Below, in pieces: positions 1 to 7,751 of a DNA stretch of 33,303 bases. Below the pieces are notes generated by a model. It worked only from the letters and a program-made list of their open reading frames with translations, ran no database searches and was not told where the DNA came from. The DNA is from DATLFA01 sp039934635 (GTDB lineage: Bacteria; Actinomycetota; Acidimicrobiia; Acidimicrobiales; WLNW01). Location: assembly GCA_039934635.1 (NCBI GenBank), contig JBDTLT010000038.1, positions 1 to 33,303 on the forward strand, given 5' to 3'. Both the position numbers and the translations under genes were made by a program. Every line of letters starts with the position of its first letter. Within the stretch, counting starts at the first letter, position 1.

Positions 1-1222
1 CGCCGTAGGCCTTGCGCGTGATGACCTGGATGCGGGGCACGGTGGCCTCGCAGTACGCGTAGAGCAGCTTTGCCCCGTGGCGGATGATGCCCCCGTACTC
101 TTGGTCGACACCGGGCAAGAACCCCGGCACGTCGACGAAGGTGACCAACGGAACGTTGAACGCGTCGCACGTGCGGACGAAGCGTGCGGCCTTTTCGGAC
201 GACTCGATGTCGAGCACACCGGCGAGCACCATCGGCTGGTTACCGACGATGCCGACCGGCCGGCCATTGAGGCGGGCGAAGCCGCACACGATCGAGCGCG
301 CCCAGTGCGGGAAATACTCGAAGAAGTCGCCGTCATCGACGACGATCTCGATGAGCTTCTTCATGTCGTAGGGAACGTTGGCCGTCTCGGGCATCAATTG
401 GTAGAGCTCTTCGCACCGCCGCTCGGGGTCGTCGCTGAACGCGCCACGCGGCGGCTCTTCGAGGTTGTTCGCCGGCAAGAACGACAACAGATACTTGACA
501 TCGTCGATACAGGATTTTTCGTCTTCGGAAACAAACGTCGCCACACCCGATTTGCTCGAATGACTGCCGGCGCCGCCCAACTCTTCGAGACTCACTTCTT
601 CGCCGGTCACCGTCTTGACGACATCGGGGCCGGTGATGAACATGTGCGACGTCTCGCGCACCATGAAGATGAAGTCGGTCATCGCAGGGCTGTAGACGGC
701 ACCACCGGCGCACGGGCCGAGGATGACGCTGATCTGCGGGATGACGCCCGACGACTGCACGTTGCGGTAGAAGATGCCACCGTACGCGTCGAGCGACACG
801 ACGCCTTCTTGGATGCGGGCCCCGGCGCCGTCGTTGAGGCCGATCATGGGCACACCGAGCTTGAGCGCGAGATCCATGATCTTGTGAATCTTGTCGCCGA
901 ACACTTCGCCCAGCGCGCCGCCGAACAACGTGAAGTCCTGGGCGAATATGCATACCGGACGACCGTCGACCGTACCCGTGCCGGTGACGACGCCGTCGGT
1001 GTAGGGACGTTCTTCGATCCCCGAGTCATGGGCCCGATGACGGGCGAACATGTCGAGCTCTTGGAAGGAGCCCGGGTCGAGCAGGTACTCGATGCGCTCG
1101 CGGGCGAGCATCTTGCCCTTGTCGTGCTGGCGCTGCACCGTGCGCTCGGGCGCGGGATGCAGTGCTTCGTTGCGGCGCCGTTCGAGATCGTCGAGGCGTT
1201 CCTTCATCGAATGGGTGGCCAT
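1..1222 (-). CDS. pccB: Acyl-CoA (propionyl-CoA) carboxylase, carboxyltransferase (beta) subunit, 3' part missing
   Basis: Carboxyltransferase subunit of a biotin-dependent acyl-CoA carboxylase, which moves CO2 from carboxybiotin to propionyl-CoA (or acetyl-CoA) to give methylmalonyl-CoA. About 407 codons are visible and the frame is still open at the left edge, so roughly the last fifth is outside. Typical features: N-terminal 'RLDDLERRRNEAL', then 'DFTLFGGALGE', 'GLNDGAGARIQEGV', 'SVILGPCAGGAVYSPAMTDF', 'MFITGPDVVKTVTGEEV', 'LGGAGSHSSKSGVA' and, near the edge, 'TFVDVPGFLPGVDQEYGGII', all hallmarks of PccB/AccD. Start ATG at 1222 lies 7 bases behind a TAACCT hexamer, so it is probably leaderless; no Shine-Dalgarno is present. 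A methylmalonyl-CoA epimerase at 7149-7565 supports the propionate route. Substrate choice between propionyl- and acetyl-CoA cannot be settled by eye. Confidence 0.93.
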   Translation of the reverse strand, partial: MATHSMKERLDDLERRRNEALHPAPERTVQRQHDKGKMLARERIEYLLDPGSFQELDMFARHRAHDSGIEERPYTDGVVTGTGTVDGRPVCIFAQDFTLFGGALGEVFGDKIHKIMDLALKLGVPMIGLNDGAGARIQEGVVSLDAYGGIFYRNVQSSGVIPQISVILGPCAGGAVYSPAMTDFIFMVRETSHMFITGPDVVKTVTGEEVSLEELGGAGSHSSKSGVATFVSEDEKSCIDDVKYLLSFLPANNLEEPPRGAFSDDPERRCEELYQLMPETANVPYDMKKLIEIVVDDGDFFEYFPHWARSIVCGFARLNGRPVGIVGNQPMVLAGVLDIESSEKAARFVRTCDAFNVPLVTFVDVPGFLPGVDQEYGGIIRHGAKLLYAYCEATVPRIQVITRKAYG

Positions 1223-1229
1223 CTGGTGG

Positions 1230-1235
1230 AGGTTA
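1230..1235 (-). promoter_or_regulatory. Leaderless -10 hexamer TAACCT for pccB
   Basis: TAACCT on the minus strand, 7 bases before the ATG at 1222. It matches the TANNNT-N6/7-start pattern seen at several other genes here. Confidence 0.55.
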
Positions 1236-1289
1236 CTTGCCGCTCGTCGCCATAGGCTCAATCAGCAGGTGACGGCCCGGCGACCGCGC

Positions 1290-1295
1290 TACCTT
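1290..1295 (+). promoter_or_regulatory. Leaderless -10 hexamer TACCTT for the LOG-family gene
   Basis: TACCTT followed by 7 bases and GTG at 1303. This spacing supports GTG 1303 over the in-frame TTG at 1294, which would overlap the hexamer. Confidence 0.55.
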
Positions 1296-1302
1296 GCTCG
1301 CC

Positions 1303-1866
1303 GTGCGTGAGCTACTCAGGGTCGGAGTCTTTTGCGGATCGAGCGCCGGTCGCGAGCAAGCGATCCACACGCTCGCCCGCAATCTCGGTTCCACTCTCGC
1401 CGAGCAGGGCATCGGCCTCGTCTTCGGCGGCGGCAAGGTGGGCTTGATGGGCATGATCGCGGACGCCGTACTCGCAGGCGGGGGCGAGGCCATCGGGGTG
1501 CTGCCCAACGGGCTCTTCTCGCGTGAGGTCCCCCACGACAACCTCACGCAACTGCATCTCGTCGACAGCATGCACGACCGCAAGCGTTTGATGTACGAGC
1601 TGTCCGATGGCTTCGTCATACTCCCCGGTGGCTTGGGCACGCTCGACGAGTTATTCGAGGCCGCCACGTGGAATCAGCTGAAGCTGCACGCGCCGCTCAA
1701 GCCGATCACGCTGCTCGATCACGACGGGTTCTGGTCGTCACTTCTGGCATTCATTGACACGACGGTCGACATCGGCTTCGTCAAACCCCTCGCACGCCTG
1801 ATGTTCCAGCGATCGGATTCGCCGTGCGAGGCCCTCGACCAACTGCGCAGCTACGAGTTCCCGTAG
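1303..1866 (+). CDS. LOG-family (TIGR00730) cytokinin riboside 5'-monophosphate phosphoribohydrolase-like protein
   Basis: 187-residue Rossmann-fold protein of the LOG/TIGR00730 family. Members hydrolyse the N-glycosidic bond of nucleoside 5'-monophosphates (cytokinin nucleotides or AMP) to release the base and ribose 5-phosphate. Visible signatures are the N-terminal 'GVFCGSSAGRE', 'GLVFGGGKVGLMGMIADAVL' and the catalytic 'LPGGLGTLDELFEAATWNQL', which holds the PGGxGTxxE motif. Length is normal for the family, often annotated 'lysine decarboxylase' by mistake. GTG 1303 is preferred because a TACCTT hexamer sits 7 bases upstream. It is divergent from pccB (80 bp between starts) and convergent with the EF-G-like gene (10 bp between stops). 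The natural substrate is unknown. Confidence 0.9.
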   Translation: MRELLRVGVFCGSSAGREQAIHTLARNLGSTLAEQGIGLVFGGGKVGLMGMIADAVLAGGGEAIGVLPNGLFSREVPHDNLTQLHLVDSMHDRKRLMYELSDGFVILPGGLGTLDELFEAATWNQLKLHAPLKPITLLDHDGFWSSLLAFIDTTVDIGFVKPLARLMFQRSDSPCEALDQLRSYEFP

Positions 1867-1876
1867 CCGCGACGCC

Positions 1877-3937
1877 TCAGTCGTCCTTGACGGTGCGCTT
1901 GACCTTGTCGACGAGTTGCGCCGGCATGATGTCGTAGTGCGCGTGCTCGGCGGTGAATCGACCACGGCCGCCCGTGATCGAGCGAAGGTCGATCGCGTAG
2001 CGCGTGGTCTCACTGGTGGGCACGAGCGCGAGGATCACGTGCTCGCCGTCACCGAGCGCTTCTGAGCCCTGCACCCGACCGCGCCGCGTGTTGAGATCGC
2101 CCATCACGTCGCCCTGCTTGTCGCTCGGCACCGTCACCTCGATCCGCGAGATCGGCTCGAGTAACACCGGGCTCGCCTTGGCCATCGCTTCACGGAAACC
2201 GAGCCGTGCCGCCATCTTGAAGGACGCTTCGTTGGAATCGACCGAGTGGAACTTGCCGTCGTACAACGTCACCGAGACGTCGACGACCGGATAGCCGTAC
2301 ACGCCGCCGCTCGACATCGCTTCGACGATGCCTTTTTCGACTGCGGGGATGAACGAACGGGGAATGGCGCCGCCGACGATTTTGTCGATGAACTCGAAAC
2401 CGGCGCCGCGATCGCGCGGGGCCATCTTGAGGTTGCACACGGCGAACTGTCCGTGTCCACCGCTCTGCTTCTTGTGCTTGCCTTCGGCATCGGAGGTACC
2501 GGTGACGGTCTCGCGATAGCGCACCCGCACGTCTTCGGTGTCCACGTTGACGCCGAACTTGCGCTGGATCTTCTCGAGCGTCACTGACAGATGCGTCTCG
2601 CCCGTACCGCGCAGCAGCGTCTGGTGTGTCTCTTCGTCGCGCTCGACCACGATGGCCGGATCTTCGTGTTGGATGCGATGCAACACGTTGCCCAATTTGT
2701 CTTCGTCGGGCTGCGTCTTGGCCACGATCGCCACCGCCAACGACGGCGCCGGTTGGTCGATGCGGGGCACGACGACGGGCTTGCCCTTGGGTGCCAGTGT
2801 GTCGCTCGTTTCGGTGGTGCCGAGCTTGGCGACCGCGCCGAGATCGCCGGCGACGAGCTCGGTCACCTGCACCTGCTCTTTGCCGCGCAACGCGAACAAG
2901 CCGTGCAAACGCTCGTCGGCCGACGAGCGGGTGTTGATCAGGTGGAGGTCGGGCTTGATCGTTCCGGAGATCACTTTGAACAGCGAGACCTGACCGACGT
3001 ACTGATCCGCGATCGACTTGAACACGAACGCCAGTGGCTCGCCACTCTCGTTGGCCTTGACTTCGACCTCTTGCGCGCCGGCGTGCACCAAGGTCGGCCG
3101 GTCGACCGGCGACGGCCCGATCTCACAGATGAAATCGGCAAGACGATCGATGGCGCTCTCGGCCAACGCCGAGCCGAGCACCACGGGGAACACCGACGCT
3201 TCGGCAACACCTTTGGCCAACGTCGCTTCGAGTTCTTCGACGTTGGGAACATCGCCTTCGAGATAGCGCTCGAGCAACTCTTCGTCGCCGACCACGATGC
3301 CTTCGACAAGGCTGTCGTGGGTCTCGTGCTCGAGGGCTTCCATCTCGGCGGGGATCTCGCCTTGCGTGGCGACACCGGCGTTGTAGAAGTACGCCTGGTC
3401 GGTGAGTAGATCGGCGATGCCTTTGAACGAGAGCCCCTCACCGATCGGCAACTCGAGCGGCGCGATGCCGGCACCGAAACGCGTCTGGAGTTGCGAGAGT
3501 GTCGACTGGAAGTCGGCGCGCTCGAGATCGAGCTTGTTGACGAACACCATGCGGGGCACGCCCATCTTGTTGGCGATCTTCCACACGGCTTCGGTTTGCA
3601 CCTGCACGCCTTCGACCGCGCTCACGACGAAGATGGCGAGGTCGCACACGCGCAGCGCCGCGATCACGTCACCGACGAAGTCGGCGTATCCCGGCGTATC
3701 GATGAGATTGATCTTGTGGTCTTTCCACTCGAACGGCGCCATCGCCAACGACAGCGACAGTCCGCGCCGCTGCTCTTCGGGGTCGTAGTCGCAAACGGTG
3801 GTCCCTTGGTCGACGCGGCCCATGCGGGTGGTGACCCCCGCGCGATGCAGCAGGGCCTCGGCCAACGTCGTCTTGCCGGCGCTGCTGTGGCCGACAAGCA
3901 CCACGTTGCGGATGTGCGAAGGCGAGTAGCGCTTCAT
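1877..3937 (-). CDS. EF-G-like translational GTPase (FusA2/EF-G2 type)
   Basis: 686-residue translational GTPase with full EF-G length: G domain, domain II ('PLAFVFKSIADQYVGQVSLF'), domains III-V ('KHKKQSGGHGQFAVCNLKM', 'DVMGDLNTRRGRVQGSE'). P-loop is GHSSAGKT (16-23), G4 NKLD, G5 GSAL. It departs from canonical EF-G: the switch I 'RGITI' is RGLSL (58-62) and the switch II DTPGHVDF is DTPGYADF (80-87), so the catalytic His is Tyr. These features match the second EF-G of actinobacteria (mycobacterial FusA2 type) rather than the str-operon EF-G, and no rpsL/rpsG/tuf genes are adjacent. Start ATG 3937 has a perfect AAGGAGG six bases upstream; longer frames run into ligC and are not real. Its role, translocation under special conditions or ribosome recycling, is not known from sequence. 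Confidence 0.93.
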   Translation of the reverse strand: MKRYSPSHIRNVVLVGHSSAGKTTLAEALLHRAGVTTRMGRVDQGTTVCDYDPEEQRRGLSLSLAMAPFEWKDHKINLIDTPGYADFVGDVIAALRVCDLAIFVVSAVEGVQVQTEAVWKIANKMGVPRMVFVNKLDLERADFQSTLSQLQTRFGAGIAPLELPIGEGLSFKGIADLLTDQAYFYNAGVATQGEIPAEMEALEHETHDSLVEGIVVGDEELLERYLEGDVPNVEELEATLAKGVAEASVFPVVLGSALAESAIDRLADFICEIGPSPVDRPTLVHAGAQEVEVKANESGEPLAFVFKSIADQYVGQVSLFKVISGTIKPDLHLINTRSSADERLHGLFALRGKEQVQVTELVAGDLGAVAKLGTTETSDTLAPKGKPVVVPRIDQPAPSLAVAIVAKTQPDEDKLGNVLHRIQHEDPAIVVERDEETHQTLLRGTGETHLSVTLEKIQRKFGVNVDTEDVRVRYRETVTGTSDAEGKHKKQSGGHGQFAVCNLKMAPRDRGAGFEFIDKIVGGAIPRSFIPAVEKGIVEAMSSGGVYGYPVVDVSVTLYDGKFHSVDSNEASFKMAARLGFREAMAKASPVLLEPISRIEVTVPSDKQGDVMGDLNTRRGRVQGSEALGDGEHVILALVPTSETTRYAIDLRSITGGRGRFTAEHAHYDIMPAQLVDKVKRTVKDD

Positions 3938-4015
3938 CACCGACCTCCTTGCCGGCCCCCCGGCAGCGCGTAGGTGCGAGAACGGTACGGCCCCTGCCCG
4001 CGGTGGCGCAAGGGC

Positions 4016-4021
4016 TACCCT
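4016..4021 (+). promoter_or_regulatory. Leaderless -10 hexamer TACCCT for ligC
   Basis: TACCCT, 6 bases, then GTG at 4028. No Shine-Dalgarno is present, so the mRNA probably begins at or next to the start codon. Confidence 0.6.
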
Positions 4022-4027
4022 CCGGGC

Positions 4028-5098
4028 GTGCAACTCCCCGTCATGCCCCCCGTGTTGCCCATGTTGGCCAAGGCCACCCACGCGGTGCCCGAAGGTGACT
4101 TTGTCTTCGAGCCCAAGTGGGACGGCTTTCGCTGCATCGTCTTTCGCGACGGTGACGAACTCGAGCTCGGCAGCCGCAACGACCGGCCCTTGACGAGATA
4201 CTTCCCGGAACTGGTCGAGCCCCTCAAGCGCTCGCTGCCACCGCGCTGTGTCGTCGACGGGGAGGTGGTCGTCGCGGTCGACGGGCGCCTCGACTTCGAC
4301 GTGCTCGGCCAGCGCATCCACCCTGCGGCCTCGCGGATCAATCGGCTCGCCGCCGAGACTCCCGCGTCGTACGTTGCGTTCGATCTCCTGGTGCTCGGCG
4401 ACCTCGACCTCACGTCACTCACTCTGCGCGAACGCAAGGCGGCGCTCGAGTCGCTGGCGCACCAGTTCGAGCCGCCGGTGTTCCTCACGCCCAGCACCAC
4501 CGACATCGAGACGGCCCGCGATTGGTTCGATCGCTTCGAAGGAGCCGGCTTCGACGGAGTCATGGCCAAGCCGCCGGACCAGCCCTACGTGCAGGACAAG
4601 CGCACGCAGATCAAGGTCAAACGCCGCCACAGCGCCGACTGTGCCGTCGCCGGGTTCCGGTGGCACAAAGACGGGCAAGGCGTCGGGTCGCTACTGCTCG
4701 GACTGTACGACGACGAAGGGCAACTCCACCACGTCGGCGTCGCCGCGTCGTTCACCGCCAAACGGCGCACCGAATTGATCGAAGAGCTCAAACCGTTCGC
4801 GCTCGAACGCATCGAAGACCACCCGTGGGCCGACTGGCTACGGCAACTCGACACCGACTTCGAGCCGGGCGCGCGCATGCCGGGCGGGCAGTCGCGATGG
4901 AACGCGAAGAAAGAAATGTCATGGGTTCCCCTGCGCATCGGGTTGGTCGTCGAAGTCGAATACGAGGGCCTGCTCAATCGACGTTTCCGCCACAACGGGC
5001 GGGTGGTGCGGTTCCGCCCGGATCGCACGCCCGAGTCGTGCACCTACGCGCAACTCGATGTCGTACCTCCGGCCGAGATCAGCCAGATCTTCAGCTAG
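4028..5098 (+). CDS. ligC: ATP-dependent DNA ligase, LigC type
   Basis: 356-residue ATP-dependent DNA ligase. Nucleotidyltransferase motif I is 'FEPKWDGFRCI' with the adenylated Lys at residue 30; the following 'SRNDRPLTRYFPEL', motif III-like 'VVDGEVVV', motif IV 'GFDGVMAKPP' and motif V 'QIKVKRRHSADC' are all in order, with an OB-fold C-terminal part ('RFRHNGRVVRFRPDRTPESC'). Size and lack of polymerase or nuclease domains fit the LigC family of mycobacteria and relatives, which acts in repair (base excision or end joining) beside the NAD-dependent LigA. GTG 4028 is chosen on the TACCCT hexamer and because earlier codons are not conserved-looking. It converges with a 5'-3' exonuclease-like gene, stops only 1 bp apart, making a repair pair in opposite directions. 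No Ku gene is in view. Confidence 0.93.
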   Translation: MQLPVMPPVLPMLAKATHAVPEGDFVFEPKWDGFRCIVFRDGDELELGSRNDRPLTRYFPELVEPLKRSLPPRCVVDGEVVVAVDGRLDFDVLGQRIHPAASRINRLAAETPASYVAFDLLVLGDLDLTSLTLRERKAALESLAHQFEPPVFLTPSTTDIETARDWFDRFEGAGFDGVMAKPPDQPYVQDKRTQIKVKRRHSADCAVAGFRWHKDGQGVGSLLLGLYDDEGQLHHVGVAASFTAKRRTELIEELKPFALERIEDHPWADWLRQLDTDFEPGARMPGGQSRWNAKKEMSWVPLRIGLVVEVEYEGLLNRRFRHNGRVVRFRPDRTPESCTYAQLDVVPPAEISQIFS

Positions 5099-5099
5099 A

Positions 5100-5981
5100 T
5101 CAACGTTTTCGGCGCAGGATGCGATCGATGCGAGCGAGGTACGCGTCGGCGTCGATCGCCCGTAACGCGGCCTCGCAGTCGTCACGTGGGCCTTTCCATT
5201 CGAGCTCGTCGACCGTTGTGATCGTCGGCGCGTCGGTCTCGATCGTGGCCAAGCGGCGATAGAGCATCGCGTTCTCATAGTTGTTCGCGAGCGTGTACAC
5301 CAGCTTTGCCGCGCCGCGCACAGAGACGTCCCACTTGCCCGCCTCGAGTGGGATGTGCTCGATGTGCCCATAGCGGGCCAGCACCGCGCCGGCGGTCTTG
5401 GACCCCCAGCCCTGCACACCCGGAATGCCGTCGGCGGCATCCCCGACCAGCGCGAGGTAGTCGGGGATCGACGCCGGCGGCACACCGAACTTGGCGATGA
5501 CCCCCGCGTAGTCGATGAGCGTTTCCCGGCGACGGTCGAACTGCACGACACGTCCGTCTTCGGTGACGCACTGCCCGAGATCCTTGTCGGGCGTGCAGAG
5601 CATCACGCGTTCGACGCGGGCATCGGTCGCAGCAATCTTCGCCGCTGCGCCCATTGCGTCGTCCGCCTCGAACTCGACCATCGGCCACACGCAAAAACCG
5701 ACGGCCGTCAACGTGTCTTCGAGCAACGTGAACTGTTGTCGCAGCGCCGGATCGATGCCCGCACCCGTCTTGTAGCTGTCGAGGAGATCGTTGCGAAACG
5801 ATTCGATCACATGGTCGGTGGCGATCCCGACGTGGGTCGCGCCACCTTCGAGTATCGACAGCATCGAGCCCACGACGCCCCTCGTGCCGCCGACCTCGCG
5901 ATTGTTATCGGTCAGATGCGACGGTACCGCGAAGAAGTAACGGAACAGTTCGTAGGTGCCATCGACCAGATGCACGATCAT
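5100..5981 (-). CDS. 5'-3' exonuclease family protein (PIN + helix-3-turn-helix)
   Basis: 293-residue stand-alone 5'-nuclease resembling the N-terminal domain of DNA polymerase I. Metal-binding acidic residues occur in the usual places: 'HLVDGTYELFRYFF' near the N-terminus, 'VEFEADDAMGAAAKI' in the middle, 'LCTPDKDLGQCV', and 'LALVGDAADGIPGVQGWGSK', the last being the GD..DGIPG start of the H3TH DNA-binding element. Such enzymes remove RNA primers or flaps. No polymerase domain follows. ATG 5981 is 6 bases behind TAGGCT on the minus strand, so leaderless expression is likely. It is downstream of, and on the same strand as, the small gene at 6015-6227, but its own promoter suggests independent transcription. 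Confidence 0.88.
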   Translation of the reverse strand: MIVHLVDGTYELFRYFFAVPSHLTDNNREVGGTRGVVGSMLSILEGGATHVGIATDHVIESFRNDLLDSYKTGAGIDPALRQQFTLLEDTLTAVGFCVWPMVEFEADDAMGAAAKIAATDARVERVMLCTPDKDLGQCVTEDGRVVQFDRRRETLIDYAGVIAKFGVPPASIPDYLALVGDAADGIPGVQGWGSKTAGAVLARYGHIEHIPLEAGKWDVSVRGAAKLVYTLANNYENAMLYRRLATIETDAPTITTVDELEWKGPRDDCEAALRAIDADAYLARIDRILRRKR

Positions 5982-5987
5982 GCGGGC

Positions 5988-5993
5988 AGCCTA
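5988..5993 (-). promoter_or_regulatory. Leaderless -10 hexamer TAGGCT for the 5'-3' exonuclease-like gene
   Basis: Minus-strand TAGGCT, 6 bases, ATG at 5981. The same hexamer precedes dnaX and the ABC exporter gene. Confidence 0.6.
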
Positions 5994-6014
5994 CGCGGCG
6001 GCCCTATTGGTGGG

Positions 6015-6227
6015 CTACGCCGCTTGGATGCCGCGGGCTTCGAGCGCGTCCATGAGTTGCTGGCACAGCCACTCGCGGGCTTCGCGCAACTGGATGTCGA
6101 GCAAGTCGACCACTTCGCTCGATTCACCGGCGGCAGCCATGCTCTCGATGTGCTGATCGAGGATTTCGATCTGCTCGATCAACCAGTCGAGGAGCTGTCG
6201 GCACACACCCTTGTCCATCACCGTCAT
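6015..6227 (-). CDS. Small conserved-looking protein, unknown function
   Basis: About 70 residues, acidic and predicted helical ('LLDWLIEQIEILDQHIESMA', 'LLDIQLREAREWLCQQLMDA'), with no membrane segment or recognised domain. Codon use is strongly GC-ending like the neighbours, and it fills the gap between the exonuclease-like gene and the enoyl-CoA hydratase-like gene, so I take it as real. Start is uncertain: ATG 6227, GTG 6236 and ATG 6218 are all in frame and none has a clear Shine-Dalgarno. Reading further upstream enters the divergent hydratase gene and is rejected. Function unknown. Confidence 0.55.
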   Translation of the reverse strand: MTVMDKGVCRQLLDWLIEQIEILDQHIESMAAAGESSEVVDLLDIQLREAREWLCQQLMDALEARGIQAA

Positions 6228-6348
6228 GTTCTGCACAAGTAACTCAACGGCGCGCCAGGGACCGAGGTTTACCGCGAGACGGCCGCTGCCGGCGAAAGAT
6301 CCGAACGGCCCACCGTTTGCTCTGCTCGGACGCCTCGTCGGGCCCTTG

Positions 6349-6354
6349 TAGTCT
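6349..6354 (+). promoter_or_regulatory. Leaderless -10 hexamer TAGTCT for the enoyl-CoA hydratase-like gene
   Basis: TAGTCT, 6 bases, then ATG at 6361. Confidence 0.6.
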
Positions 6355-6360
6355 GGCGCG

Positions 6361-7137
6361 ATGAGCGACGACGGAATCGAAGTACGCCGCGACGGCGGCG
6401 TCGCATTCGTGCGGCTGTCTCGCGCGCCGCGCCGCAACGCCATGGGCCTCGAGTTCATGCAGTCGCTCGAGCGCGCCATCGCCGAACTCGCCACCGACTC
6501 GTCGGTGCGGGTCGTCGTGGTCGAAGCCGACGGGCCGGCATTCTCGGCGGGCCACGACATCGCCGAGATGGTCGATCGCGACGAGCAGTACTACGTCGAG
6601 CTGTTCAGCCGTTGTTCGATGTTGATGCACGCCCTGCGCCGTGCGCCACAGCCCATCATCGCCAAGGTCGACGGCATCGCGACCGCCGCCGGCTGCCAGC
6701 TCGTCGCCGGATGCGATCTCGCGGTGGCCTCCGATCGTTCCAAGTTCGCCACGCCGGGTGTGCGCATCGGGTTGTTCTGCTCGACACCGATGGTGCCGAT
6801 CTCACGCGCCATCGGCATGAAGCGCGCGCTCGAGATGCTCTTCACCGGCGAGCCGATCGATGCCCATACCGCGCTCGACTGGGGCCTCGTCAACCGTGTC
6901 GTACCGACCGACCAACTCGACGCCGCGGTCCTCGCGCTGGCCGGCCAGATCATGCAGTTCAGCGCGGCCACGCTGGCGCTCGGCAAACGGGCCTTCTACG
7001 AACAGCTCGGCCTCGACGAATCGTCCGCCTATTCGGCAATGACGGCGGTGATGGTCGACAACGCGCAGCAGTCGAGCGCCCGCGAGGGCATGCACGCGTT
7101 CGTAGAAAAGCGTCCGCCGGTGTGGCCCGACCGCTGA
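6361..7137 (+). CDS. Enoyl-CoA hydratase/isomerase family protein, ECHDC3-like
   Basis: 258-residue crotonase-fold protein. The oxyanion-hole segment 'AFSAGHDIAEM' and the core 'DGIATAAGCQLVAGCDLAVA' are clear. The two Glu residues that activate water in enoyl-CoA hydratase appear absent: the first falls on the Gln of 'AAGCQL' and the second on the Gly of 'FATPGVRIGLFCSTPMV'. This pattern, including 'GLFCSTP' and 'ALEMLFTGEPI', is that of the ECHDC3 branch, whose biochemical reaction is poorly known. It may bind acyl-CoA and do something other than hydration. Start ATG 6361 is fixed by the leaderless hexamer. It converges with methylmalonyl-CoA epimerase, 11 bp between stops. Confidence 0.88.
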   Translation: MSDDGIEVRRDGGVAFVRLSRAPRRNAMGLEFMQSLERAIAELATDSSVRVVVVEADGPAFSAGHDIAEMVDRDEQYYVELFSRCSMLMHALRRAPQPIIAKVDGIATAAGCQLVAGCDLAVASDRSKFATPGVRIGLFCSTPMVPISRAIGMKRALEMLFTGEPIDAHTALDWGLVNRVVPTDQLDAAVLALAGQIMQFSAATLALGKRAFYEQLGLDESSAYSAMTAVMVDNAQQSSAREGMHAFVEKRPPVWPDR

Positions 7138-7148
7138 GGCGAGCCCGG

Positions 7149-7565
7149 CTATTCCTGGCTTGCCCGTTCTTGGACGAGCTCGATCAGTGTGCCGAACGAA
7201 CCCTTCGGGTGCACAAAGGCCACCGTCGTGCCCCGCGAGCCGGGACGCGGTGCGTGGTCGACGGGCTTGCCCCCCGCGGCCACGACCGAGGCCAGCGCCG
7301 TGGCGCAGTCGTCGACGCGGTAGCCGACGTGATGGATGCCCTCGCCCCGCTTGGCGAGATAGGTGGCGATGGGTGAGTCGGGCCGCGTCGGGGTAGTGAG
7401 CTGAATATACGAATCGGCCACTTTCAACAGCGCCTCTTCGACGCCGTCGCGCTCGACCACCTCCCGGTGATGCACCTGCGCGCCGAAGGCCGCTTGGTAA
7501 TAGGCGATCGCGGCTTCGAGGTCGTGGACGGCGATGGCGACGTGGTCGATCTCGGTCAAGAGCAT
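7149..7565 (-). CDS. mce: Methylmalonyl-CoA epimerase
   Basis: 138-residue vicinal-oxygen-chelate protein that interconverts (2S)- and (2R)-methylmalonyl-CoA between propionyl-CoA carboxylase and methylmalonyl-CoA mutase. Metal ligands are in place: His in 'IDHVAIAVHDL' (residue 8), His in 'GEGIHHVGYRV' and Glu in 'LIELVQE'. The segment 'VAFVHPKGSFGTLIEL' is typical of the family. ATG 7565 has GGAGA four to five bases upstream; longer open reading upstream has no support. pccB lies 6 kb away on the same strand, so the pathway is represented but not as one operon. Confidence 0.9.
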   Translation of the reverse strand: MLLTEIDHVAIAVHDLEAAIAYYQAAFGAQVHHREVVERDGVEEALLKVADSYIQLTTPTRPDSPIATYLAKRGEGIHHVGYRVDDCATALASVVAAGGKPVDHAPRPGSRGTTVAFVHPKGSFGTLIELVQERASQE

Positions 7566-7751
7566 GTGGTCTCCGATGGCGGCATAGTTGGAAAATGTCG
7601 CGGTGGGCACGGTCGCGATGGGCCAGTGCCCCCTCGCGGCAGGGCGATAAGCGAGTCTAGAGGTGGCCCAAGTACCCATTTCCACGCCAGGGCTTACCTT
7701 GGGACCACGCTGAGTGAGATACTAGGACGCGTATTGTGAGGTAAGGGCAGC

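Noticed and set aside
77..1255. Open plus-strand frame of 392 codons
   Set aside because: Antisense shadow of pccB; composition (His/Asp/Val rich) is that of the reverse of a GC-rich gene, and the minus strand has clear carboxyltransferase motifs.
3938..4321. N-terminal extension of the EF-G-like gene into ligC
   Set aside because: Perfect AAGGAGG sits before ATG 3937 and the extension has no family similarity.
6228..6560. Extension of the small gene into the hydratase gene
   Set aside because: Overlaps the well-supported gene at 6361 and reads as low-complexity Ser/Thr/Arg.
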